This document shows positions 22,240 through 32,615 of a stretch of 64,000 nucleotides of DNA, piece after piece (position 1 is the first letter of the stretch; each line of letters opens with the position of its first letter). Below the pieces are notes generated by a model. The model was not told where the DNA came from. It saw only the letters and a program-made list of their open reading frames with translations, and made no database searches. The position numbers and the translations under genes are program-made. This DNA comes from Mercenaria mercenaria (lineage: Eukaryota > Mollusca > Bivalvia > Venerida > Veneridae), in contig NC_069378.1 of assembly GCF_021730395.1 (NCBI RefSeq), positions 46,203,001 to 46,267,000 of the forward strand, written 5' to 3'.

Positions 22240-24873
22240 TAACCCCAAATAAAGGTCACACTACACTAAATAGTTTCCGGCCCAAGACCACAGTTATTTT
22301 TTATATGGAGGGGGTAAAATTTTTGAAAATTTTCAAATAAGAGGCAATGTAAAGGAAAGAAGTGCAAAATTTTTAACTTCTAAATTAAAAATTTAAATTT
22401 CCCCAGAAAAATTTAAGTTTCAGCGGGTAAAATTTAGTTTCACCCTTTTTTTAAAGGAAAATCAGTTGGTAGCCTTGATCTTGATAGTATGAGTAATGGG
22501 CTTTTCCCGGAAACGTTACATTTCTTTTCCCCTGAGCGCTTTTAAAAAGGGGTTGTCATTTTTGCAGGGGCCTCAGGGAAAAATGTAATAGTGAAAAAAC
22601 GGTTTGGATGGCCCATATATTTCAGCTTGTTTTCAGATTTTTCAGGGGTTATGGAGTATGGAACAGTGTTTGCAATTGGGGGTAACATTTTCAGGGGAAT
22701 TTTTTGCAGCGGGCTGGGAAAAATTGGCAATTTTTGCTTTTTTTGTCAAACAGTTTCCGCGACCCGGGGGAGCACAAATTCAGGTTTGTAAACAGAAAAA
22801 TAGATATTGGGTTTTATTGCAGTAGTTGTAACGTAGACATAAAAGTGATGTTTAATGTTGGGAATTTTCTTTAATTTTAGGGGGGGTTTTGGGTTACAGA
22901 CTTTTGTTTTGAGGTTTTTTAAATTAGGTAGGCGACTCTTGGCCGAGAAGGTCAGAAAAAATGTTTATTTTCCTCCTATAAAGGGTTTTATATTCCCGGG
23001 TTCGGTCATGCCTTTTTGGGCCAGGGCCCCAACCCCATTTTTTTTAAGGGTAGGGCCTGGCCTAGGCATGACCAAACCCCCCTGTTCTATATAGGACACG
23101 GACAATATTGGGAATTTTGAAAGCATTCCAAAACCCCCCAAAAATACCCGAAAAAAACAAACTATCAAGAGAAAAAATTCAGCCCCAATAAACATGGTTG
23201 ACCCTTCTTTTTTCCCCCATTTTTAAAACCCAAAACCTGCTATAAGGTATCTCCCAGATTTGGGCCCCAAACCCGGCAAAACGGCCCTATCAAAAAATCA
23301 TGTTAAGAAAATTTTGAATTTTTCATTCTGTCAAACTGGACATGGGACCTATTTTCATATCTCCTCTTTAAATTATGCCCTTTATTGCGGTTTTTTCACC
23401 AAAAAAACCCCAATATTCCCATCCAAAAAAGGAAAATATTCGCGTAAAAAATTTCCCCTTTTTTGGTTTAACCAAGGGGAAATTTAAATTTTGGTTTTTG
23501 TGGGCTATGTAAATTTTATAAAAAAAACTGACATTTTTTAAAAAAGCTACCAAACATACTAGACCCATTTCAGAGAACAAATCCCTTTTCCTCTTTTTTA
23601 AAAGTTAAGAAAAAAAACTGATATAAAATGGAGAGAAAAAATAGGGGTTTATCTTCTAAGAGAGATTTCTCTTGTCAATTTGGGTTACTTAAATTTCCCT
23701 CAAAAGATTTACATTTTATAAAGGGGAAAAAAAAATTTTAAAAATTTCAAAGTTTAAGTCTAATGTTCAGACTTAAAACGTTAATGAATACGGGCCCTGG
23801 TCCTGGTCAGCCACTTATTAAGAAGAAGTTCTCCACCACACAACCATATACTTACTTCCCTATCTGAAGTATTTGTCACTGCAATAAAATCTAGCGACAT
23901 CTGATCCAAAGCATTTCCGTTTCGGAAAATTTTAGAAAAACCCCTGTGGACCCTTTTGGAAGCATCATTAGGTCTTTTGTTACGGAAATGATAGCTTTTG
24001 ACATATAGGGCCCTTTCCCCCCGTAATTTGAAAATATGTTCGTTTTCTAATGTCATTCGAGTGAATCCTTTTGCATATCCAAAGGGTCTGCTGAAAAAAT
24101 TAAATTTATCAATAGCATTTAAAATTTCTTGAATTTTTTTTTGAAAATTTCGAAAAGATTGGGATAACCCCTTTTTTCCCAAACTACTATCCCACCCTTT
24201 CCCTAACGCTTTTCAGGGTCCCTAGTTAGTCCACGCACATTAGCAATCCACTGTGAAACCCCAAATAGGTTTCAAACCCGACAACTGCGATCATAATACT
24301 CATCCAAATCCGGGCTCTTCTGGTATTTGAAAAGTCATGAACACCAAAATGCGATTTTATCCCGGGGGGGAGGGAAAAGCGCTGAAATTTTTTATGCAAC
24401 CCTGGGAAATAAAACAAGCCCGATCGACTAATGACTGAAAAGTCAGGGCCCCGGTAAAACCCAAATTTTAAAAAATCGAGAAAACTCTAGGGAAAAAGTT
24501 ATTTTTCCTTTTTTATCAAGATTTGGGGGCAAAGGAAAGTGCTGTCTAGGATTGGGCTGTGAAATTTTTGATGGAAAAACCAAAGCCAAAGTTCCCCCCC
24601 CAAAAAAAAACCCCCGGTTTTTTTAAAAATTTATTCCTCTCTTTCAATTTTTCAAAATCGCAATATAAGAACCCCCTTCCCCAAACTAAGGACGTCCCCC
24701 CTTCCTTTTAAGGGGCCCAGACAATTTTGTCATGGCTTTTTAAAGGAACCCGTTACTTTCAGAATTGAAAAAGCCAAAACGACAGAGGCCCAACAGGGTC
24801 ACTTTATATGAACCATTAAAAGTCCATATTTAAACAACAAAAAAGAACAATTCAACTTGATAAATCTAGTAAA
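22240..24873. other. Blurred DNA, no gene recognised
   Basis: Past the U1 flank nothing is identifiable. A small inverted repeat at about 23004-23070 pairs GGTCATGCC with GGCATGACC around GGGCCAGGGCCC. A minus-strand frame at 23781-24182 (133 codons) has fairly normal protein composition (for example DQMSLDFIAVTNTSDREVS) but resembles nothing I know. Part of this may be the 5' side of the LINE interrupted by the next element. Confidence 0.35.
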
Positions 24874-26620
24874 CACCTTTATACCCCGGAAAAATCTTGA
24901 CACTGTTCAGCGACCCTGGGGCTCATGACCAATTTGGGTACGGAAAAAACGATGTACTTAATTTTTTTTCTTTTCTTTTTCATGGTTTTTTTTTGTTTGT
25001 GTGCAATGTTTTCGTAAAAATTTTAATTTGCCCCTTAAAATCCCGTTTTGGGAACATGATTTTTGTACTAACTTTTTTTTCGACAAAAACACTCGAAATT
25101 TATTAAAACACCCGAAAAAAATCTTAAAAAAAAAAACAAATTTTTTTGTTTCCGCCTTTTTAAGTACCTGAAAATTCAGTAAAACCTTTTTTCAAAAAAC
25201 ATCTCTATAACAAAATGAACAGTAAATTTAAAATTTGGGAAAATTTCCCCCTTTTTTTTTATTGTTTTAAAAATGTATTTATTATGAGGTGGGGTTTTGG
25301 GTTTGCGGGAAAAAATTTTGACGGGTATAGGAAAAAAGTGCCCGGATAAATACGAAAAAATTAAAAAGGGAGGAAATTTTTGAACCCAAAAAGAAAAAAA
25401 TTTAACCCTTAGTCCGTGCTTTATGTTTTTAACCCCTAGATGCCGAAGTTCGTGCCCCCACCCCCGCCCCCCTCCCCTCCGTCAGTCCATGCCTCCCCCA
25501 CTTTATATCATTATTAAAAATTTTTTTTTGAATCTAATCCATTTAAACAATTTTCAAAATTTTCCATTTGAAACCCCTATAAAATCTTTTACCTATAAAA
25601 AAAAAAACAAGATTTTAAACAAACGCAATTCTTTTTAAAATGGGGGAAAAAAAAGGGGCCGACAGATAACAAATTCCCGACAGGGGGGGGATGGGGTACA
25701 CAGAAGTCGAACATCTATAGAAAGAAATAAATTTTTTTTTATCGTTAAATTATTATTATGTGCCTTTTTATATAAACGAATTTTGAATTTTATATTGAAA
25801 ATTTTCGAGGGGTTTTTCTGATTTTTTTCAAACGTTGCTAAATGAAAAATTTTTACTGTAATGGGGATTGTACAATTAATACAAAGTTTTTAAGGCGATA
25901 AACCCCTTTAGCAAAAAGAAAATTTTGTACAATAACAGCCAGGGGATATTCATGTTTAAAGTTTATGTTGATCGTACATTAAGGGTGATTTCTTTTTTTT
26001 AAAGGGGTTTTTAAAGTGGACAATTCAAAAATGTTTTGCGAATTTTTTTATGGGCAATATTTGTAATTTTTAAAAAGCATTTTGATACAGGGAAAATAAT
26101 ACATTTGTGCCCTTTCAATGATAAGTGGATCCCGTAATTTCCTTTTTCAAAAAAATTTCGGGGGTAAACTGGTTTTTTTCCATTCCCCGGTTAAAAAGAA
26201 ATTCGGTTATTATTTAATTCGAAGTTAGGTTTATATCTCAGCACATATGAAAAAGTTATTGGTCCCTTTTCAGGGGGGTAACCGGGGCCCATAAAGAAGT
26301 AAATTTTTTCTTCCAAACAACAACAAAAGTAGGGGCAACAAAAGCATATAAGTATTTTTTAAGATATTTATAAATATTTTCAATGAATATTTTGCCTTGT
26401 TCGTCAGTATTACACCTGAAAACACAAGGGTTAATATATTTAACATGATACATTTTGTAATAAATATACGCTCGATCAATGGAGACAGATATAACAACAG
26501 AAACATATCTTTAAACATCGAAATTTTATAGAAAACAAAGTTGTATCGGCTTTACATCCGCCATGTTGGCACTGAGTCAGGGTCGCTAACAGAGTCGAGA
26601 TTACCCTAGTATATAGTGTG
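24874..26620 (-). mobile_element. CAC-ended TIR element, copy L
   Basis: Left end CACCTTTATACCCCGGAAAAA..CTGTTCAGCGACCC, right end ..GCCATGTTGGCACTGAGTCAGGGTCGC..ATAGTGTG. The interior is the reverse complement of the element at 27047-30025 apart from blurring and one 1.27-kb insertion found only there. Matched landmarks: GATGTTCGA (25708 and 27872), GTCAGTCCATGC (25484 and 28165), AGGTGGGTTT/ATTATGAGG (25284 and 29609). Two similar short ORFs on opposite strands (26270-26518 and 27149-27478) are explained by this homology and are not a gene family. Confidence 0.7.
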
Positions 26621-27046
26621 AGTATTCACTTTCGATTCCTTCGACCAGTGCACCAGGTATATCTGACTGATTGTAGTCATTGATTCGATACCAAGTAATG
26701 CTACGCCACATGAATGCTTCCCCTCCTCTAAGATCAGTTGTGAACAACTGGAAACAGAAATAGTCATCGCCTCTGCAAACATCAGAGAACTAAGCAATCA
26801 ATGATCGTCTTCAATATCTATGGGACACAATCAAGGAGATCCTTCAGTTATCGGCCAACAAAAACTTCCAGTCAAAAATTAAAGCCTCTAAGAATTCAAT
26901 TCCATGGTGTACTAGAGACAACAAACGGTACCTCAGACGTCATGCTAAAATCTACTGGAAAGCCAACAACCGGACCCGTTAATACATAAACTACCAAGAA
27001 GGATGTAAACGAAAACTTAGAGAAGCCTAATGGCACACATCAACTA
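26621..27046 (+). mobile_element. LINE fragment, region before the reverse transcriptase
   Basis: The plus-strand translation, with interruptions, reads NDRLQYLWDTIKEILQL, then SIPWCTRDNKRYLRRHAKIY, then YINYQEGCKRKLREA. This is the linker between endonuclease and reverse transcriptase of Jockey/CR1-type non-LTR retrotransposons. It contains stops and is dead. The element at 27047 interrupts it, and the LINE resumes at 30031; copy L probably interrupts its 5' side too. Confidence 0.65.
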
Positions 27047-27900
27047 CACGCCATGTACCGGATAATCTTAACTCTGTTCAGCGACCCTAACTCAGTGCCA
27101 ACATGGCGGATATAAAACCGATACAACTTTGTTTTCTGTGTAATTACGATGTATAAAGGAATGTTTCTGTTGTTATATATATCTACATTGATCAAGTGTA
27201 TATTTATTTCAAAATGTATCATGTTAAATATATCATCACTTGTGTTTTCAGGTGGAAAAACGACGAACAAGGCAACTTTTTCAATGAAAACTTTTACAAA
27301 AAATCTTTTAAAATACTTCTATACTTTTGATGCCTCGAGTATTTTGTTGTTTGAAAGCAAAGATATACTGCTTTATAGGCCCGTTTACACTATGTTGTTA
27401 ACCCACTACATGTTGACACAATACATGTTCAAATGTACTGACAGCGAGAAAAGGGATAAAAACCTAACTTTGAGTTGATAAAAACCGAACTCAGTTTACC
27501 TGAGTAATAGATAAAAACCTAACTTACACGAAATTGCGTGACGGATAAACACCTAACTGACTAGTATTCTATAGAAATGAATGAGTTGACATGTACATGG
27601 TGTGATTATTGTAAACATTACTTTATAAGCGGTATTGTCGGTTTAAGTTCCGTGGACAAGTGAAAAATTTAAGGATAAAAATCTTCATTAATTAATTAAT
27701 TTCATTAATTAATTGTCATTAATTTTACAAGATGTTGTATGTATGCCCACTACAGTCAAATATTTTTTCATAATTTCAATATTATGCAAATAGAATGTTT
27801 GGAAAAATCTGGATAAACTCAAAAATAACTCAAAAATATTATATTTATATAAGAAATTATTTAATACCACCGATGTTCGAAGTTCTGTAGTCCCCAACCC

Positions 27901-27962
27901 TCTCCCCCCCCCCCTCTCTCTCTCTCACACACACACACGCACACGCACGCACGCACGCACAC
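27901..27962. repeat. C/CT/CA/CG-A compound microsatellite
   Basis: Runs of C, then (CT)n, (CA)n and (GCAC)n inside copy R. The equivalent site in copy L is a short G-run, so the tract is length-variable. Confidence 0.9.
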
Positions 27963-28179
27963 TGTTTCAGAAGAATTGTGTTTGTTTCAAATCTTGTATA
28001 TCGTATAGTGTAAGAGATTTTTATAGAGGTGCTAATGGAATATTTCTGAAATTGTTTAAATGGGATTAGATTTATGATTAATCATTAAATATGATAATTT
28101 TTCAGACGGTAAATAGGGAAGAAAAGTGTGTGTGTGGCGTGGTGGGAGGGGTGGGGAGTGAATGCATGGACTGACGGGA

Positions 28180-29447
28180 CAGGGGTGTGGGTATCCTTAC
28201 ATTTTTCACTTGTCCACGGACACTTAAAAATCCACTTGTCCATAGTCAAATTTCACTTGCTCTGATTTGTAATATCGAACCTTCATGAAAGCGCAAATAG
28301 ACTGGAGATCGAGTTCTTTATTTAGGACAATGAAAAGAAAAGCATATCACAATAACTGTGGTAAAAAATAAGCTGTTGAAATATTTGCCCTTTTTACGTT
28401 TATAAAAGTCTGAAATCGCGTAAGCAGTGTTCGGGATCTTTTGAGGTCATGCCCGAAACACTGCCCACGCAATGGTGCAAAGCCAAATGAATTCAAAGAA
28501 AGACTCTTAAAACGTTCCGACTTGTTTTAGTCATACTTGCGATCTCTGTGTGCTTTTGATTTTAATTTGGCTGACTACTGGCTCAAATATTTACTTTGAC
28601 AGTGACTTATTGTCTCAGCAGTTGGAATTCTACTTACAAACTTGTCATAATACTTTTTTAAGTTGTTTACGTTTCTGATGATGTCCTTTTAGTTCTCTGT
28701 GTGTAACCCTTGTTTTCCTTTTTTAGTTTTAGTTACAGAATGCTATATGCTGATGATGCAAATATTTTTCTTCAGCTACTTTAAGTAGTTCTTATGTTCC
28801 CTTTAGCATGTATATGATTTCTTCTTTTATGTTGTTTTTTTTAAATGTATGTAAAATGTGACTCTTCTTATTTTTGTGTAGTGTCAGCTAATCTTTTTTT
28901 ATGTTGCTTTAAAAGTGCTAAATCTGTATGTGGTAAATTACTTTTTCCTTTTATTTGCTAGTACCTATGTGCTATTTTGTTTTAATGCGCTGTAACATGT
29001 ATGTGATAATTTGTGATTTGTTTCTTATCTACTTAGAACCAGATGCTTTATTTGCTTTAATGTGCTTTAACATATTTGCATTTTATTACAGCTGATTTAC
29101 TTATGTCGAGCTTATTTACATGTGTTTGCCGGAAAATAGCTTTAAGCTAGTGTTCTATGTTTATACTTATCCGACGTTAAATAAATCTTCTTGTATCTAA
29201 ATCTTCTCTAATATTTTATCATAGTCACCGAGTTACAGTGTGCGCGAGACCTAGTCAAAGAACCCATTATCTTTATCACCTCCATACACTTGAAGCAACA
29301 CACAATCTAAATGATATTTTATGTTTTCTCATTTTGTACCTGAAAAAGCATGCTTGTCCGCGGACACACAGAATGAAAAATGCACTTGTCCGCCGGCAAA
29401 AAAAATCACGAGTCGGATAAGTTGGACACAGGAATCCCACACCCCTG
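28180..29447. mobile_element. 1.27-kb TIR insertion nested in copy R
   Basis: Ends CAGGGGTGTGGGTATCC and (reverse complement) CAGGGGTGTGGGATTCC. Copy L lacks it, which defines the insertion. Subterminal CACTTGTCC motifs occur at both ends. CAGGGGTG termini are common in hAT elements, but I see no clear 8-bp duplication. Inside, 28730-29200 resembles the 3' tail of a LINE (CCGACGTTAAATAAAT near 29173), perhaps captured. Confidence 0.6.
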
Positions 29448-30030
29448 CAGAGGTGGGTAGATCAAAGAACTTCGAGCATCAACAGTCCATAAAAAGCACA
29501 GACGAACAGCCGTTTTCGTTTGGTTAGGTGTTTATCCATTCTAAGTTCGTATTTATCCAGCACTGTTTCCTATACCAGTTAGGAATTATCCGCAAATTTA
29601 AACCCACCTCATAATCAATACAATTTTTAAACTATAAAAAATCAATTTCAAACTTTGATACTGTTAAACATTGTCAAAGAGATATTTATGGAACTAATAC
29701 ATTTAATAAGTAAGGTCTTACTGCAATTTCTGGTACTTTAAAACAGTTAGAAACATAAAACATGTTCATTTTGAAGACTTTTTAGTACATGTTAATGAAT
29801 TCCAGCCACATAGTGTGACATTTCGATTGAAATGTTTAGTACACAAAACATGTTATCAATACAGGATATTATGACTATCAAAAGTTTTAAGCTAACATTG
29901 CATACTCACATAAAAACATGAAAAAAGACAAGGAAATTAACTACATACATCGTCTTTCTGTCAGCCATGTTGGCACTGAGTTAGGGCCGCTGAACAGAGT
30001 TAGGATTATCCGGGTACATGGCGTGAACTA

Positions 30031-31560
30031 AGTTATTAAAGAAGGCCTCAAATACAACAATATTCGTCTATTTTACAACAGCGCAATTCAAAGAGAAAGT
30101 CAAATTTCGAAACACCCTCACCAGTGACAGCAAGGCGACTGCAAATATATCTGTACACTACACAGGTGGCAGTAACGTACCTAGGATACAGTATGAGTCC
30201 ATGAGCCATATACACTTAATCATATTACAATTGATGGCTCATTGTCACAAGGGCAAACAAAATTCAAAATGACTTTTTGGCTTTTCTTTTATAAGAAAAC
30301 ATTATAATTGTAATATATTTAAGTGTATATGGCTCATGGACCCATACTGTAGCCTAGGTACGTTACTGTCACCTGTGGTACACTGCAGCAGGTCTTCACA
30401 AAGGCTGACGGCGAAAAGCTTTCCCTAGTGTCATGGCACGTAGAAGACATCTCGTCCATCAAGATATGATAGACGTGGATATTAAAACTTTAACGCACCA
30501 TCACGGTCAACAAAGCTTCAGAACCAGATGAGCTGCCCAACGGAGTACTACAGGTGTTTGCCGAAGAAGCAACAAAAGCCATTAACTTCCATTTTCCAAA
30601 AATTTGTTGACACTGGTGAAAAACCAAAGGACTGGCAGGATATAACTGTTATACCGGTCAATTAAAAGGGAGATAGTCACATCCAGGAGAACTACCGCCC
30701 AGTATTACTTACCTACATTTTATCCAAACCACTACGACACATTATCTAACCACCTAGATACACATAACGTCAGTCAATCATGGACTCCGTTCTCGGTATT
30801 TTTGTGAAACCTAACTATTATGACAAAAACAAGGCGTTTGACACTATCCCCAGAACAAGAATTCCGCAAGATAAGTCCTACGACACACGATATACCACCC
30901 AGCGAAGGAATCGATAAGCGATTTGATGTTTGTTCCTGCGCTCAGCAAGGCACAGTGTTCGGGCCTTTTTTACTTAGAACTGTACCATATCATTTATCTT
31001 CTACAGACAGTCAAATCACATATCCAACTCAATGCTGATGACTGCTCGCTAAATCGTGGCATTTACTCTATTCAAGACCACCTCCAGCAACAAAAGGACC
31101 TAGACCATCAGTTATTCTGCAAATATAGCAATATTTAAGGAATTGGGTATGAAATTTAACTAAAAGAAATGCAACAGCCTTAGAATCAGAAATAAAACCG
31201 TGTTCTTCTACAAAGTGGGCCAAATTATCCACCAATAAGTATAAAAAGACCAATGTCTTGCAATCACCAAACAGGACGACCTATAGAAATGATGTAAAAC
31301 TCGTATTGATCAACAATATCCAAAAGAACCACCTTCACGCTAGGATTCCTCCACAGAAACCTCAGACATTGTGTTCAGCTCTACCGGAAAATACCATTTT
31401 ACATTGGTAAGACGATGATCTCGAGCAAGGCAGAGTCGTCTGGGGTCCATGCCTAAAGACCGATATCAAAGGTCCTGACAACAACGATGCTTCAACAACC
31501 AGAAGAACAGGGTAATCTCTGCAACATAGACGTCGCCCGAGTGATTGCTTAGGCCTACAA
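30031..31560 (+). mobile_element. LINE fragment, reverse transcriptase region
   Basis: Continuation of the LINE at 26621-27046. Motifs in order on the plus strand: VNKASEPDELPNGVLQ (about 30506), ENYRPVLLT (about 30687), NKAFDTIP (about 30828), CAQQGTVFGPFLL (about 30937), NADDCSLNR (about 31032; the catalytic F/Y-A-D-D box), and WGMKF-like GMKFN..KKCNSLRI (about 31146). These are Jockey/CR1-type reverse transcriptase blocks. Multiple stops and frameshifts make it inactive. A 217-bp MITE interrupts it at 30161. Confidence 0.75.
30161..30377. mobile_element. 217-bp MITE with 8-bp target duplication
   Basis: Long inverted arms (left CACAGGTGGCAGTAACGTAC, right GTACGTTACTGTCACCTGTG; about 60 bp pair with a few mismatches, including ATGAGCCATATACACTTAA). 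Flanked by GTACACTA and GTACACTG. The 8-bp duplication indicates a hAT-type non-autonomous element. It lies inside the LINE. Confidence 0.8.
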
Positions 31561-31763
31561 GGTGGTGTATGGGCATTATTGGGTATAAAAATTGATCATT
31601 GTTGTAAAGGTTGGACAGTATGAAAATTACGTGGGAAGTTCTATCCTAGATAGCTAATATTTTTCAGTTTTAGAAAATATTTCAATGTAATCTAGCTCTG
31701 TATAACCATTCAATGCAATATAAAATCATTTTAATTTTGCACAGGACTTAAAATAACAACAAC

Positions 31764-31855
<92 letters not shown>
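31764..31855. repeat. (AT)n microsatellite
   Basis: About 90 bp of nearly pure AT dinucleotide. Confidence 0.95.
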
Positions 31856-31856
<1 letters not shown>

Positions 31857-31929
31857 TAGGGGCATCTTTTTAAAAGATAGACTTCTGGAGTCTTATTGAT
31901 AGAATTTCATACTGTTACCAGGTTATTCC

Positions 31930-32155
31930 GTCATTGGTTTAGCCTTGGTTTTGCTTGGCCTGCGCACGGACCTAATGAAGTGTGACAGGTGCGACGTTAA
32001 TGCGCATGCGTAGCTTTAATTGACTGCTCGCCATCTTGGAAATTTGAACAGGCTATCCAAAGTATTTCGCACAATTGACAGTCGATTTCTCTATAGTTTC
32101 GCTTATATATTAATTTAAAGAGAAAGCTTATGGTTCGCCAAAGCATTTGCTTACG
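31930..32155 (+). promoter_or_regulatory. TATA-less promoter-like block and possible 5' UTR exon
   Basis: A CpG-containing island in AT-rich surroundings. It has an inverted CCAAT box (ATTGG near 31934), TGCGCATGCG at 32001-32010 (near-perfect NRF1 site) and CGCCATCTTGG at 32029-32039 (YY1-type, often at transcription starts). About 115 bp further is a strong donor (ACG|GTAAGTCC, exon end 32155). The next clear plus-strand gene is beta-catenin, whose ATG exon has a 5' acceptor at 48161, so at least one untranslated exon must lie upstream. Linking the two would need a 16-kb intron and is inference. Confidence 0.35.
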
Positions 32156-32615
32156 GTAAGTCCTATTTTTTAAGCAGAAAATGGCATAAATTAGTAGCAA
32201 ATTTCTTTTATTTGGAACAGGCTTTTGTTCAACTCGGGCGAGTCGACTATTTTTAGGTGTGTATTTTACAGTGAATCATCATTTCAGAATGTTGCATGTT
32301 TTATTTGTATTTCACATAGTTTCCATGAACTTAAAAATAACTGTTACTTGTTTATCCGGAGTTTTTTTCATGTGCTCTGTTCGACATTTCCATGTTCAGT
32401 GTTTAGGGGAGGGGGATGGCATATAAATTTTCCCTTCCCAGATCCCCAAGCAAGCATCAGGGATAAGTCCGTTAACAATTTCTCGTTCTTTGTGCAAAGG
32501 ACTTGACATATGTGTTGAAAATAACTCGTCCCTAGAACAAATTTTATTTCATCCTACAAATTTGTCATCAATTCCTGCAATTCCACTTTAAGAAATAACT
32601 TTTTTTTAGAGGTAG

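Larger units (their letters stand above)
15420..26330. other. Low-accuracy assembly block (homopolymer smearing)
   Basis: Compared with clean copies in the same window (U1 unit A, the P1 MITE at 13070, the element at 27047), the sequence here replaces bases by copies of their neighbours and lengthens A, T, G and C runs. One example is GATAGCGCGAACGC becoming GATAGCCCCCAAAAACG. Clean islands occur (16080-16200, 16540-16660, 20290-20345, 20860-21260). Decay by mutation would not give this patchy, directional pattern; a poorly polished long-read consensus would. ORFs inside should not be trusted. Confidence 0.75.
27047..30025 (+). mobile_element. CAC-ended TIR element, copy R, with 5-bp target duplication
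   Basis: TIRs of about 60 bp: the left end starts CACGCCATGTACCGGATAAT and the right end, reverse-complemented, CACGCCATGTACCCGGATAA; both continue with CTCTGTTCAGCG and CAGTGCCAACATGG. AACTA flanks it on both sides (27042-27046, 30026-30030). Subterminal repeats GATAAAnACCTAACT recur at 27453, 27474, 27508 and 27543 and inverted at 29523-29590. A CAC start with a 5-bp duplication fits Transib-like elements, but no transposase is present, so the family is unproven. Without its nested insertion it is about 1.7 kb. Confidence 0.75.

Noticed and set aside
23781-24182. 133-codon minus-strand frame
   Set aside because: Composition is fairly protein-like but it lies in smeared sequence and matches no family I know; not called as a gene.
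26270-27478. Two similar ORFs on opposite strands (about 82 and 109 codons, both with FLLLY..CIMLNI..LVFSG)
   Set aside because: They are matching parts of the two inverted copies of one TIR element. The frames are short and AT-driven, with no conserved domain.
28735-28790. Reverse-transcriptase-like MLYADDANIF
   Set aside because: The catalytic-looking word stands alone, followed at once by a stop and LINE-tail-like sequence. It is either a deleted LINE remnant or chance; too little to call separately.
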